A stretch of DNA of 64,000 bases from Mycobacterium sp. SM1 (GTDB lineage Bacteria; Actinomycetota; Actinomycetes; Mycobacteriales; Mycobacteriaceae). The translations under genes were made by a program, and so were the position numbers. Positions 27,901 through 36,679 of the stretch are shown one piece after another. Position 1 is the first letter of the stretch. Every line of letters starts with the position of its first letter. The stretch covers positions 248,001-312,000 of the forward strand of contig NZ_JAFLNH010000001.1 of NCBI RefSeq assembly GCF_018361265.1, written 5' to 3'. The notes beneath the pieces are model-generated. The model searched no databases and had not been told where the DNA came from. It worked only from the letters and a program-made list of their open reading frames with translations.

Positions 27901-28778
27901 CGTCCCTGGCGCGCGACGTGCATATGGCCGAGGCGATCCTCGCGCTCTCAGGCACCACCAACGGCGCGGTCGCCATGCAGGGGTGGCAGGCGATGGAGGA
28001 GCGCACCGGGATGCGCCTGGCAGACCTGGCCGAGGAGCGCGCCGGTGAGCAGATCACCTTCGAAGACACCCAGATCCAGCCCCGGGCGGTGATCACCTCC
28101 CCGGAGTGGTCCGGCAGCGAGACCGGCGGGCGGCGCTATTCGCCGTTTGTGATCAACGTCGAGCGCAAGAAGCCCTGGCACACGCTGACCGGACGCATGC
28201 ACTTCTTCCTCGACCACGACTGGATCGCCGAATACGGCGAGTGGCTGCCGGTGTACCGCCCACCGCTGAACTATCCCCGGCACTTCGGCGAGCAGGGACT
28301 GTCCGAAGACGGCCGGCCCGAGATCACCGTTCGCTACCTCACGCCGCACTCGAAGTGGTCGATCCACTCGGAATACCAGGACAACCTGCACATGCTGCGG
28401 CTGTTCCGCGGCGGGCCGGTGATCTGGATGAGCCCGGCCGATGCCGCCGTCATCGGGGTGGCCGACAACGACTGGATCGAGGCCTACAACCGCAACGGGG
28501 TGGTGGTCGCCCGGGCCGTCGTCACCCACCGGATGCCCAAGGGCACGGTGTTCATGTACCACGCCATGGACCGGCACTTGATGACACCGAAATCAGAGGT
28601 GTCCGGCTGGCACGGCGGCGGCGACAACTCCCTGACCCGGCTGGTGATCAAGCCGACGCACATGATCGGCGGCTACGCCCAGCTGTCGTTCGGGTTCAAC
28701 TACTACGGCACCACCGGCAACCAGCGCGACGAGATCACCGTCATCCGCCGCCGCTCGCAAAAGGTGGCCTACCGATGA
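24984..28778 (+). CDS. narG: respiratory nitrate reductase, alpha (catalytic) subunit NarG
   Basis: Protein of 1,264 aa from the GTG at 24984. It reduces nitrate to nitrite at a Mo-bisMGD centre facing the cytoplasm. The His-ligated [4Fe-4S] cluster is seen as H92, C96, C100 and C135. The molybdenum-ligating aspartate lies in SFYDWYADMP, followed by QTDVPES as in E. coli NarG. The C-terminal molybdopterin domain is complete. The stop overlaps the narH start (ATGA), and the operon order is narGHJI. It gives anaerobic nitrate respiration or nitrate-dependent redox balance. Confidence 0.97.
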   Translation: MVDIAPPGTRPSSEQRPEDSTTAGHAPSAPRAYLAPLLPGGEPVESLLRKAQFFTPGTPTPDHREVHRRGGRGAEEFYRQRWRHGKEVRSTHGVNCTGSCSWKVYVKEGIIAWETQATDYPSVGPDSPEYEPRGCPRGASFSWYTYSPARVRYPYIRQPLLELWREARARLGDPVQAWAEITGDPERAARYKQARGKGGFLRSTWDEASELIAAAQVHTIKTYGPDRVVGFSPIPAMSQVSYAAGTRFLSMIGGTILSFYDWYADMPLASPQVYGDQTDVPESGDWWNAAYLIIWGTNLPITRTPDAHFMVEARYRGQKVVVVSPDYSDHTKFADDWLACAPGTDGALAMAMGHVILSEFFRDRQVPYFQQYVKTYTDLPFLVTLRPRGAAAENVYVPDRFLTAAHLGHHDERAPHQTVLLDAVTGHPVIPNGTLADHYGDAGKGNWNLELGDIDPVLTLHGRTADAVAVDLPRFDIGDTEGGSVVRRGVPVLRLGNRLVTTVFDLLMAHYAVRREGLPGEWPTGYDDATQPYTPAWQEAITSVPARAAARVAREFARSAELSGGRSMIAMGAGTNHWFHSDQIYRTFFTLTMLCGCQGVNGGGWAHYVGQEKVRPLTGWQQIAFALDWQRPTRHMTGTSFFYLHTDQWRYEQFGADELASPLGRGLFRGRAMADALAQASRLGWTPSFPTFDRNPLDLADEAARAGKRVADYVVDELRTGRLRFAGEDPDDPVNFPRVLTVWRANLLGSSGKGMEYFMRHLLGTHHAVRAEETPERLRPVEVRWREEAPCGKLDLAVTIDFRMTSTCSYSDIVLPAATWYEKYDISTTDMHPFVNSFNPAIAPPWEARTDFDAFATIARDFSRLAAKHLGTRTDVIAAPLLHDTADELAQPGGAVRDWRRGECDPVPGQTMPHLVTIERDYTAVADKMAALGPAIEVAGTPCKGITWKPAAAVDYLARRNGTVRGGVAHGRPSLARDVHMAEAILALSGTTNGAVAMQGWQAMEERTGMRLADLAEERAGEQITFEDTQIQPRAVITSPEWSGSETGGRRYSPFVINVERKKPWHTLTGRMHFFLDHDWIAEYGEWLPVYRPPLNYPRHFGEQGLSEDGRPEITVRYLTPHSKWSIHSEYQDNLHMLRLFRGGPVIWMSPADAAVIGVADNDWIEAYNRNGVVVARAVVTHRMPKGTVFMYHAMDRHLMTPKSEVSGWHGGGDNSLTRLVIKPTHMIGGYAQLSFGFNYYGTTGNQRDEITVIRRRSQKVAYR

Positions 28779-30382
28779 GGGTGATGGCCCACGTGGCGAT
28801 GGTGATGAACCTCGACAAGTGCATCGGCTGCCACACCTGCACGGTGACCTGCAAGCAGGTGTGGACCAACCGCCCGGGAACCGAGTACGTCTACTTCAAC
28901 AACGTCGAAACCAAGCCGGGCATCGGCTACCCCAAGCGCTACGAAGACCAGCAGCAATGGAAGGGGGGCTGGACGCTGGACCGCAAGGGCCGGCTTCAGC
29001 TCAAGGCGGGTGGGCGGCTGCGCAGGCTGCTGTCGATCTTCTACAACCCGGACCTGCCCAGCATCGACGACTACGGCGAGCCGTTCACCTACGACTACCA
29101 GACCGTGATCGACGCCCCGCTGGGCACGCCCAACCCCAGCGCGCATTCGATCTCCGCGCTGACCGGACGGGACATGACGGTCACCTGGGGCAGCAACTTC
29201 GACGACGATCTGGCCGGCGCGCCGGAGCTGGCGGTCGACGATCCGGACCTGGCGGGGCTGCAAGACCGGGTGAAGATGGAGTTCGAGCAGGTGTTCATGT
29301 TCTACCTGCCGCGCATCTGCGAGCACTGCCTCAACCCCTCTTGCGTGGCCTCCTGCCCGTCGGGGGCGATGTACAAGCGCGCCGAGGACGGCATCGTGCT
29401 GGTGGACCAGGACCGTTGCCGGGGCTGGCGGTTCTGTGTGTCCGGGTGCCCGTATAAGAAGGTGTACTTCAACCACCGCACCGGCAAAGCGGAAAAGTGC
29501 ACGTTTTGCTATCCGAGGGTGGAGCAGGGGTTACCGACGATCTGCTCGGAGACCTGCGTAGGCCGGCTGCGGTATCTGGGCTTGGTGCTCTACGACGCCG
29601 ACCGGGTGCTGGCCGCCGCGGCGACTCCCGACGTCCAGGACCTCTACCAAGCGCAGCTAGGAGTGTTTCTCGATCCGCACGACCCGGACGTGCAGGCCGC
29701 GGCGGCCGCGGCGGGAATCCCGCACGACTGGATCCAGGCGGCGCAGCGCTCACCGGTCTACGAGTTGGCCGTGCGGCACAAGGTCGCCCTGCCGCTGCAC
29801 CCGGAGTACCGCACGCTGCCGATGGTGTGGTACATCCCGCCGCTGTCGCCGGTGGCCGATGTGGTCAACGCGGCGGGCTACGACGAGAACAACCCGGACA
29901 ACGTGTTCGCCACCATCGACGCGCTGCGCATCCCGATGGAGTATCTGGCCAACCTGTTCACCGCCGGTGACGCCGAGGTGGTGCGCGCGGTGTTGCGCAA
30001 GCTCGCCGCGGTGCGGGCCATCCAGCGTGCCGGGCAGCTGGGGCTGCAGGTCGACGAGAACCTGCCCGCCTCGGTGGGCGCCAGCGCCGATGATCTCGAT
30101 GACCTCTATCGGCTGCTGGCCATCGCGAAATACGAAGACCGCTACGTCATTCCGCCGGCCCACGCCGAGGAGGCGGGACGGCTGATGGGTCAGCATGAGC
30201 AGCTGTTCTGCAGCCTGGACACCGACGGTGGCCCCGGTATGGGCGGCTACGGGCCACCGGGGCCGCACGGCATCGGCTCTTACCGTCCTGGGGCTCAAAC
30301 AGCCCGCGGGCCAAGGCGTTTCAATCTGCTGAACTGGAACGGACGCGACCGCGTGCCGGGGATGTTTCCGGGTGGCGCATGA
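28775..30382 (+). CDS. narH: respiratory nitrate reductase, beta (iron-sulfur) subunit NarH
   Basis: Protein of 535 aa starting at the ATG at 28775. Four cysteine groups are visible: KCIGCHTCTVTCK, CEHCLNPSCVASCP, CRGWRFCVSGCP and KCTFC...ICSETC. In the third group a tryptophan replaces one cysteine (CRGW), as expected for the [3Fe-4S] centre of NarH. It carries electrons from NarI to NarG. Open sequence before 28775 in this frame belongs to narG. Confidence 0.97.
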   Translation: MRVMAHVAMVMNLDKCIGCHTCTVTCKQVWTNRPGTEYVYFNNVETKPGIGYPKRYEDQQQWKGGWTLDRKGRLQLKAGGRLRRLLSIFYNPDLPSIDDYGEPFTYDYQTVIDAPLGTPNPSAHSISALTGRDMTVTWGSNFDDDLAGAPELAVDDPDLAGLQDRVKMEFEQVFMFYLPRICEHCLNPSCVASCPSGAMYKRAEDGIVLVDQDRCRGWRFCVSGCPYKKVYFNHRTGKAEKCTFCYPRVEQGLPTICSETCVGRLRYLGLVLYDADRVLAAAATPDVQDLYQAQLGVFLDPHDPDVQAAAAAAGIPHDWIQAAQRSPVYELAVRHKVALPLHPEYRTLPMVWYIPPLSPVADVVNAAGYDENNPDNVFATIDALRIPMEYLANLFTAGDAEVVRAVLRKLAAVRAIQRAGQLGLQVDENLPASVGASADDLDDLYRLLAIAKYEDRYVIPPAHAEEAGRLMGQHEQLFCSLDTDGGPGMGGYGPPGPHGIGSYRPGAQTARGPRRFNLLNWNGRDRVPGMFPGGA

Positions 30383-31011
30383 ACACCCAGACGGTCAAGC
30401 TGGCGTCGGTGCTACTGCAGTACCCGACGACGGCGCTCTTCGACGGGCTCGACGAGCTCGACGCGTTCGCGGCCACCACCGGCCCCAAGCCCGCCCGCGA
30501 GGCGTTCGGCCGGTTCCTGGGCTGGCTGCGCGCCACACCTCCCAACGAGGTGGCGCGGCACTACGTGCAGACTTTCGATCTGCGCCGCCGCTGCTCGCTC
30601 TACCTGACGTACCACCGCTACGGCGACACCCGCAAACGGGGTATGGCGATGGTGGTCATCAAGACCGCGTACCGCGATGCGGGCTTCGTCCCGTCCGACG
30701 ACGAGCTGCCCGACTACCTGCCGATGGTGCTGGACTTCGCCGCGCTCTGCCCACGCGGCGAACGGCTGCTCTACGGTCACCGCACCGACCTGGAGCTGCT
30801 GCGCCGCGCCCTGGTGGCCGTCGAGTCGCCGTACGCCGACGTGGTCACCGCGGTCGCTGCCGGCCTGCCGCCGCTGGGCAAATTCGAGCTGAGCCAGGTT
30901 CGTGCGGCGTGGCAGTCCGGCCCGCCCAGCGAAAAGGTCGGGCTGGAGCCGTTCGCCCCGCCGGAATACCTGACCGGCTACGGGGCCCCACACGATGGAG
31001 GACGGTCGTGA
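30379..31011 (+). CDS. narJ: nitrate reductase molybdenum-cofactor assembly chaperone NarJ
   Basis: Protein of 210 aa in ATGA overlap with narH and GTGA overlap with narI. It is all-helical, with the family segment HYVQTFDLRRRCSLYLTYHRYGDTRKRG (about 55-82) that contacts NarG. It is needed for cofactor insertion and membrane attachment and is not part of the final enzyme. Confidence 0.95.
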   Translation: MNTQTVKLASVLLQYPTTALFDGLDELDAFAATTGPKPAREAFGRFLGWLRATPPNEVARHYVQTFDLRRRCSLYLTYHRYGDTRKRGMAMVVIKTAYRDAGFVPSDDELPDYLPMVLDFAALCPRGERLLYGHRTDLELLRRALVAVESPYADVVTAVAAGLPPLGKFELSQVRAAWQSGPPSEKVGLEPFAPPEYLTGYGAPHDGGRS

Positions 31012-31751
31012 GCGCGTGGTCCATGCTGTGGTGGGTGATCCTGCCCTATATCGCCCTCGCGGTTTTCGTGGTGGGCCACATCTGGCGATGGCGCTACGAC
31101 CAGTTCGGCTGGACCAGCCGCTCCACCCAGTTGCAGGAGCGGCGGCTGCTCAAATGGGGCTCGCCGCTGTTTCACTACGCCACGTTCGCCGCGATCGCCG
31201 GGCACGTGCTGGGCATCCTGGTTCCCAAGTCATTCACCGACTGGCTGGGCATCCCGGAGAAGGCCTACCAGATGTTCTCCGGTATCGCCGGGTCGATCGC
31301 CGCCATCGGCATCCTCATCGGCGCCGCGATCCTGACGTTTCGGCGCGTCGCGATCCCGCGGGTGCGCGCCACCACCAGCGCCGTGGACTACTTGGCGCTG
31401 ATCCTGCTCGGCATCATCGTCATCCTCGGCATCTACCTGACAATCGGCAAGGAGGAACTCGGCGGAGGCTACGAATACCGCAACACCGTCTCGGTGTGGT
31501 TTCGCAGCCTGTTCACCGCACGCCCGAACGTGGCGGCAATCGAGAACGCGCCCATCATGTATCAGGTGCACGCCGCGGCCGCCTGGGCGATCTTCATGGT
31601 GTGGCCGTTCAGCCGGTTGGTGCACGCGTGGAGCTATCCGCTGTGGTACTTGTGGCGGCCCTACATCGTCATCCGCAGCCGAGTGGCCACCCAACCACAG
31701 GAGCCCGGCACCGCAGGGCGCCGCTGGCGCAAAATCGGCGTGCCCTACTGA
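31008..31751 (+). CDS. narI: respiratory nitrate reductase, gamma (cytochrome b) subunit NarI
   Basis: Protein of 247 aa from the GTG at 31008, with GGAGGA at 30997-31002. Five transmembrane helices hold two hemes b. The heme-ligand histidines are in LFHYATFAAIAGHVLG and in the C-terminal part (MYQVHAAAAW and RLVHAWSYPLWYLWRPYIVI). It oxidises menaquinol and passes electrons to NarH. Confidence 0.96.
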   Translation: MSAWSMLWWVILPYIALAVFVVGHIWRWRYDQFGWTSRSTQLQERRLLKWGSPLFHYATFAAIAGHVLGILVPKSFTDWLGIPEKAYQMFSGIAGSIAAIGILIGAAILTFRRVAIPRVRATTSAVDYLALILLGIIVILGIYLTIGKEELGGGYEYRNTVSVWFRSLFTARPNVAAIENAPIMYQVHAAAAWAIFMVWPFSRLVHAWSYPLWYLWRPYIVIRSRVATQPQEPGTAGRRWRKIGVPY

Positions 31752-32069
31752 CGAGCGCTGCGCTGGCGCGCTCTGCTGACGCTGGGTTGGCGCGCGCTCT
31801 GCCCGCGGCCCTGGCTATTTTGTCGATATGTCGGGTTACCCTCGGCGCCAAGGCGATTCATTGCCGCTAACGTTCGACAGGTTGTAGCCTCCATTCTCAG
31901 CACCCGTTCGCCGCCTGGCCGACGATCGCACGTGAGTAGTCCAAGTAACCAGGAACACCCGATCGCCGGCTCATGGTCCGACACACGTGGCCGTACCGGT
32001 CAATGTGCGCCGGTGTTAGCGGTGAAGAACTTTCGCGCGATTCACCCGCTTAGCCTGGCCCAGTCGGCG
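31752..32069. other. intergenic region between nar operon and lipoprotein gene
   Basis: 318 bp between convergent genes. The first 50 bp hold the imperfect duplicated GC-rich stretch after narI. Nothing else is identifiable: no gene, no RNA, no clear repeat. Confidence 0.4.
31753..31773 (+). terminator. hairpin directly after the nar operon
   Basis: GAGCGC...GCGCTC forms a 6-bp stem with a 9-nt loop one base after the narI stop. A second, imperfect copy of the 26-bp stretch follows, up to about 31800. No T-run is present. Confidence 0.35.
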
Positions 32070-32633
32070 TTACGGATGTGGGGTCGGCGAAGGGCTTGAC
32101 GTGTCGGTTTCACTGATGCGGCAGTCCGATTGGGCCGTGAGCGACGACGCTTTCTGGGTTCCGAGCTTGAATTCTACGCCGCCAGAACCGGAGAGGTACA
32201 CGTCGTGATCGCCCGGTTTGTCCTTTATGACACCGTAATCGGTGGCACCGAATTGTTTTGCACCATCCTTGACAATCTGCACCGCTTGGGGCCATTTGTC
32301 ATCCGGGATCGGCCCGCTGAACCCGACCATAAAATACGCGGCCTTGGCGCGGGTCCATACGTAATCGCCGCCACAGCCAGCCCAGGTATCCATGTCCATC
32401 GACCATGTCAGCCCCGGTACCAGCGCCGCGATGGCATCGGCCATCTGCGACACCGCGGCCCGGTACTGCTCCTTCGCGGCCTCCAGAGGCGGCTTGGAGC
32501 GCAAGCCATCCTCCAGCGCAGCGACCTTTTCCGGGCTCAACGGTCCCTCCTTTCCGCCGTCGCGATGGCCGCAACCCAGCGCCATACCCCAGAGGAGGAG
32601 CACCAATAGCCACACCATCGACCACCGCATCAA
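32070..32633 (-). CDS. LppA/LppV-family lipoprotein
   Basis: Protein of 187 aa with a lipoprotein signal: a short charged start, hydrophobic WLLVLLLWGMA, and a lipobox ending LGC with Cys21. The mature part has further cysteines (WAGCGGDYVW and SDCRIS) in positions typical of LppA-like proteins (LppA, LppB, LppV). Its start overlaps the upstream hydrolase stop as ATGA. The block matches Rv2796c-Rv2797c-Rv2798c, with this gene as the LppV counterpart. Function unknown; it should be anchored on the outer face of the cytoplasmic membrane. Confidence 0.82.
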   Translation of the reverse strand: MMRWSMVWLLVLLLWGMALGCGHRDGGKEGPLSPEKVAALEDGLRSKPPLEAAKEQYRAAVSQMADAIAALVPGLTWSMDMDTWAGCGGDYVWTRAKAAYFMVGFSGPIPDDKWPQAVQIVKDGAKQFGATDYGVIKDKPGDHDVYLSGSGGVEFKLGTQKASSLTAQSDCRISETDTSSPSPTPHP

Positions 32634-34266
32634 TGACCACGCCGCGGTGCCCCCGGCATACCGCCACCCAGAATGGGAGGAAGCAGCGGCGCCGTCACTT
32701 TGTTATCCGGCAGTCCGGCAGCGATCGCAGCAAAGTTGTATCCAGACATCCGCAACTGCTGGTGGCCCATAGGGTCTTGAAACGTGCGGGGATAGTCAGC
32801 GTGGCCGTATACCCCATCGCGCCAAATGCCGCCGGGATCGAAACCCGCCTGCGACGACAGTTCGGTCATCCCCGACCCTGGAACGTAGGGATCCACACCC
32901 CAGCCATGCGCAGGCGCCAACGGCGCAACCAGGTTCGTAATGAGGTCATGCGGCGCCTGCATAACATAAGCGCGTCCGTGATCAAGCCCCAGCTGGGCCG
33001 GGCTGTACAGTTCCAGGCCAGGCGAACCGTAGAACACCGCATCGTTGACCGGGTGGGCGCCTTCGGCGTTAAGTTCCTGCAACGCCAGCGACGCCGTCAA
33101 GGACCCATAGGAGTGCCCCAGCACCGTCAGGTGGCCGGTGGGGTTGTGGTTTCGGACATGTTCCAAATACTTCGAGAGTTCCGCTGCACCGGCTTTGGCC
33201 TGGCCGTCGGTCATAGTCTTCAACAGATCCTGCGGGCTACCGGTGTTCAACGGGTTGGGTGGCGGGTTGTAGTTCATCCACGCGATCGTGGAAACGGACG
33301 TCGGCTTGCCCGCATTCTTAAGTTGTCGCATTTCCTCCCGCTGAAGACTGTAGGCCTCGCTGACCATGCCCGGCAAAGAGTCTTTAGTAGTGGAGCCGAC
33401 ACCGGGGACAGCCACCGACACGTTCGCGGCGGTGTCGGGATTGCCCACCGCCACCGCGGTGCCGACTTTCTGCGTCGGGTCGTCGGGGATCTGCAGCTCG
33501 GTCAGATAGGTCTCCGGCGCCTGGCTAAGCGCCTTGTCGATGGAGTCGAACTCGGCCATCCGGCTTTTCACGGCGCTGAGCTGATCACCGAGTGCCTGAA
33601 GCTCACCGCCGTCACCACCGTGTCGCGCCAACTGGTCATAGCGCGCCTGCAACTCGGCGATATGGCGTTGAAGTTTGGCCTGTTCCTCGCGCAACCGTTC
33701 CTGGTTGGCGTCACTTTCCCGCTGGGTGGGGGTCAGCCCCCGGGGGCCGATCGGCGAGCCCGCATCGGCTGGGATGGGCGTGTCGCCGTCGGCCATATTG
33801 ATGGCGCTGGCCAGCTCCGCATCGACCGCGTTGGCCTCCGCCAGGATGGCATCCAACCGGGGTTGTAGCTGCTCTTCGGCGATCAAAGCCTCCATCGGCG
33901 GGCCTTTGAACGTCGAACTCGCCACGACCTTGTTGGCCAACGGATCGATCCACATGTGCAACTCGGCGGCATCGGCGCGCAATTGGCGCAGCTTAGCCTG
34001 CACGTTCTCGATGCCATCGGCGGCCTGGTCGGCGGCCCGACCCACCGCCAGCGCCTCGTTGCCATGAGCATCAAGATCGTTGCGGATCAGCGCATTTGGC
34101 GCTTCCTGGCCTCGCCGGTTTTGCCCTCCCAGGTGTCAAACACCGCCAACGACCCCAGTTGGCGCGACGCCTCCAAGGTGGCGTTCCCCCGCGCGGTGGC
34201 GGCGCGGAATACCGCACGCACCGCCTCGGCGCTCCACCGATCAATATCGGCCACCGTCAACGTCAC
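32630..34266 (-). pseudogene. DUF1023 alpha/beta-hydrolase with a single-base frameshift
   Basis: The gene begins at the GTG at 34266 (VTLTVADIDRWSAEAVR) and reads a typical DUF1023 N-terminus up to GEARKRQ, then meets a stop. Removing one frame step at the A-triplet (T-triplet on the plus strand, 34095-34097) restores IRNDLDAHGNEALAV and the rest of the protein down to 32630, about 545 aa in all. The hydrolase core is intact: VLGHSYGSLTASL with the nucleophile serine, and FYGSPGLELY. It corresponds to Rv2797c. The loss of one A may be a real mutation or a sequencing error. An internal start at 34045 could still make a shortened product containing the catalytic domain. Confidence 0.82.
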
Positions 34267-34269
34267 GGC

Positions 34270-34611
34270 TCAATCCCCGAGCACACCATCTACCTCGCCG
34301 CCGGCGCCGCCCACCGCACGCAACCTCTCAGCGTTCTCGCGTTCCATCGCCGCGAAATCAATTGCGTCGCTATGCAGATTCAGCGCGTGCTCACCGACCC
34401 GGGTCAGCAACATGCGCGACGTCGCCAACCACGCCGCCATCCTGGTGTTCAGCGCCGCCGCAGATGTGCCCACCCAGCCCCATTGCGCGGCTTCTAACTC
34501 GTTATCCGAATCAAGATGCGCGATAGCCAGATCCTCACCCTGGCCGGTAACGTGCGCCGCCGAGCACACCAAGGCCTCCAGGTCGACCTGAAACTCTCGC
34601 TCAGTCGGCAT
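34270..34611 (-). CDS. WXG100-like ESX-type small protein
   Basis: Protein of 113 aa from the ATG at 34611 (MPTEREFQVDLEAL), with GAGGTG upstream. It is a helical-hairpin protein with a central WGWVGTSAAAL turn, like the W-x-G of WXG100/ESX substrates. Its stop is three bases before the hydrolase start, so the two are co-transcribed. It corresponds by order to Rv2798c. Pairing with the DUF1023 protein, or export, is inference. Confidence 0.75.
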   Translation of the reverse strand: MPTEREFQVDLEALVCSAAHVTGQGEDLAIAHLDSDNELEAAQWGWVGTSAAALNTRMAAWLATSRMLLTRVGEHALNLHSDAIDFAAMERENAERLRAVGGAGGEVDGVLGD

Positions 34612-34713
34612 CACCAGCACCTCGCCGTCGGAAGCAGAATGCGGCCGATGCATAATACGAGCAGCAGGGAACCGGCCACAAGTCACCACCAGCGTTGCCT
34701 AGCGGTCGCTTAC

Positions 34714-34860
34714 CGCTCCCCCGGGCTCACGCCCGGGGTCGCCTACCGGCGTCCGTCTCTGGGCCGGCGCGCTCCCCCGGGCTCACGCCCGGGGTCGCCT
34801 ACCGGCGTCCGTCTCTGGGCCGGCGCGCTCCCCCGGGCTCACGCCCGGGGTCGCTTACCG
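34714..34860. repeat. 56-bp tandem repeat with a perfect hairpin in each of three copies
   Basis: Units begin at 34714, 34770 and 34826 (last partial). Each has CCCCGGGC-TCAC-GCCCGGGG, an 8-bp stem with a 4-nt loop, at 34719-34738, 34775-34794 and 34831-34850. The fadD6 stop codon lies exactly in the loop of the third hairpin. A degenerate partial unit precedes at about 34700. In the direction of fadD6 transcription these are three successive terminator-like hairpins. Confidence 0.92.
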
Positions 34861-36647
34861 GCCGAAACCTCGTGCGGGTATTCGGCATAGAACGGCACAT
34901 AGCCCTCGTCCCGGCCGGCCAACACGTACAGCGGGTCGTGTATGCCCGGGCCATAGGCCTGTGCGCGCAGGTCCACCTTGCGAACCTTGAACGTCGACGT
35001 GTAAGCCATCGACTCCACCACCCGCACGAACAGCGGCACCGCATAGTCCGGCAGCCGATCGTAGAGCCTGCGGGCCAGCGCCTTGCCGTCGAACTCCGCG
35101 CCGTCGCGCAGCTTGATCGCAGCCATCCCGGCGCGCCCACCGGCGCGCGGTACCTCGACGCCATACACCGCGCATTCCTCGACCGCCTCGTCGGTCGCCA
35201 GCGCCGCTTCAACCTGCGTAGTGGCGACATTCTCGCCCTTCCACCGGAACGTGTCGCCGAGCCGGTCCACGAACGCGGCGTGACCCATGCCCTGCGGGCA
35301 CATCACGTCGCCGGAGTTGAACCAGCAATCGCTGTCGCGGAAAGCGTTGCGCACCAACTTCTTTTCGCTTGCCTCCGGATCGGTGTAGCCGTCGAACGGC
35401 TGCAATCGGTTGACCGGGCTCAGCAGCAGGCCGGGCTGTCCGCGCGGCACCCGGCGCACCCGGCCGGTCTCGTCGCGCAGCGGCTCGCCGGTGTCCGGAT
35501 CGTAGTCCACATACGCACCCGGCATGGGCGAGATTCCGGTGGTCTTGGGAACGTTGAAGACGTTGATGAACGCGGTGTTGCCTTCGCTGGCGGCATAGAA
35601 CTCGCACACCCGCTTAATGCCGAACCGTGCCGTGAACTCGTCCCAGATCTCCGGGCGCAGCCCGTTGCCGGCGATCAGCCGCACCCGATGCGCCCGATCG
35701 GTCGGCTTGCGCGGCTGGTTCAACAGGTAGCCGCAGAGCTCGCCGATATAGATGAACGCCGTCGCATCGCAGGCGATCACCTCGTCCCAGAACCGCGACG
35801 CGGAAAACGACCGGCCCAGCGCCAGCGTCGCTCCGGAATGGATCACCGACGCCAGCGCGACCGTCAGCGCGTTGTTGTGGTAGAGCGGCAGGCAGCTATA
35901 CAGCGTGTCGGAGGCCTTCAGCCGCAGCCCCAGCCCGCCGAACGCGGCCAGCGCGCGCAGCCAGCGCTGATGCGACATCACGCTGGCTTTGGGGAATCCG
36001 GTAGTGCCCGAGGTGAAAATGTAAAATGCGGGGTCTTTGGCCCGTACTGCCGACGCGGACGGGGGGTTGGCGGTGGGCGCGGTGGCGGCGAGCCGCTGCA
36101 GGTGCTCCATCGTCAGCAACTTCGCACCGGGCCCGCCGCAGTCACCGACCGCGCTGACCAGGTCGGGCTCCACGACCAGGGCCTTGGCGTCCAACAGGCC
36201 CAGGCTGTGCGCCAGCACCTCGCCGCGCTGGTGGTAGTTGATCATGCCGGCGATCGCACCGCATTTGACCACGGCCAGCATCAGCAGCACCACGTCGGGC
36301 GAGTTGCGCAGCATGATCCCCACGACGTCGCCTCGGCCGACGCCGCGCCCGGCCAGCACCGCGGCATAGCGGTTGGCGGCGGCGTTGGCCTCGAGGTAGC
36401 TCAGCTGCCGGTCACCGAACCGCAGAAAGACCCGGTCCCCGAAACGAGCCGCCCGCCGCTGAAACACCGTTGCAATCGACGTCTTCGAATTCCGCCGGGG
36501 CAGTAGCCCCGTCGCCGCCCCGCGCACAATCACCGGCCAGTCGGCCAACACACCCGCAACCCCGGTCACCACATCGGCCGGGGAGACCCGCCTGAAGGCG
36601 CAGGCGCGGTGGGCGGCCAAGCCGTCCCTGGAGTCGCGAATCAGCAT
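34839..36647 (-). CDS. fadD6: acyl-CoA synthetase FadD6
   Basis: Protein of 602 aa close in length and motifs to M. tuberculosis FadD6 (very-long-chain acyl-CoA synthetase/FATP type). The AMP-binding loop is FYIFTSGTTGFPKASVMSH (around 205-223). CEFYAASEGN, CWFNSGDVM and DRLGDTFRWKGENVATTQVE follow in the order of the FATP branch. It activates long-chain fatty acids, possibly during import. The final codons and the stop lie inside the third unit of a tandem hairpin repeat. Confidence 0.92.
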   Translation of the reverse strand: MLIRDSRDGLAAHRACAFRRVSPADVVTGVAGVLADWPVIVRGAATGLLPRRNSKTSIATVFQRRAARFGDRVFLRFGDRQLSYLEANAAANRYAAVLAGRGVGRGDVVGIMLRNSPDVVLLMLAVVKCGAIAGMINYHQRGEVLAHSLGLLDAKALVVEPDLVSAVGDCGGPGAKLLTMEHLQRLAATAPTANPPSASAVRAKDPAFYIFTSGTTGFPKASVMSHQRWLRALAAFGGLGLRLKASDTLYSCLPLYHNNALTVALASVIHSGATLALGRSFSASRFWDEVIACDATAFIYIGELCGYLLNQPRKPTDRAHRVRLIAGNGLRPEIWDEFTARFGIKRVCEFYAASEGNTAFINVFNVPKTTGISPMPGAYVDYDPDTGEPLRDETGRVRRVPRGQPGLLLSPVNRLQPFDGYTDPEASEKKLVRNAFRDSDCWFNSGDVMCPQGMGHAAFVDRLGDTFRWKGENVATTQVEAALATDEAVEECAVYGVEVPRAGGRAGMAAIKLRDGAEFDGKALARRLYDRLPDYAVPLFVRVVESMAYTSTFKVRKVDLRAQAYGPGIHDPLYVLAGRDEGYVPFYAEYPHEVSAGKRPRA

Positions 36648-36679
36648 CGGTGGCCAGCCTAACCGGCCGGTCGACGCCC

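Noticed and set aside
25695..27923. 742-codon open frame antisense to narG
   Set aside because: High GC content opens the opposite strand of strongly coding genes; narG is unambiguous and the antisense product has no recognisable domain.
34714..34860. CRISPR array
   Set aside because: The units are contiguous tandem copies without unique spacers and no cas genes are near.
34695..36506. 603-codon open frame opposite fadD6
   Set aside because: Shadow of fadD6; repetitive Arg/Gln/His-rich composition and no motif.
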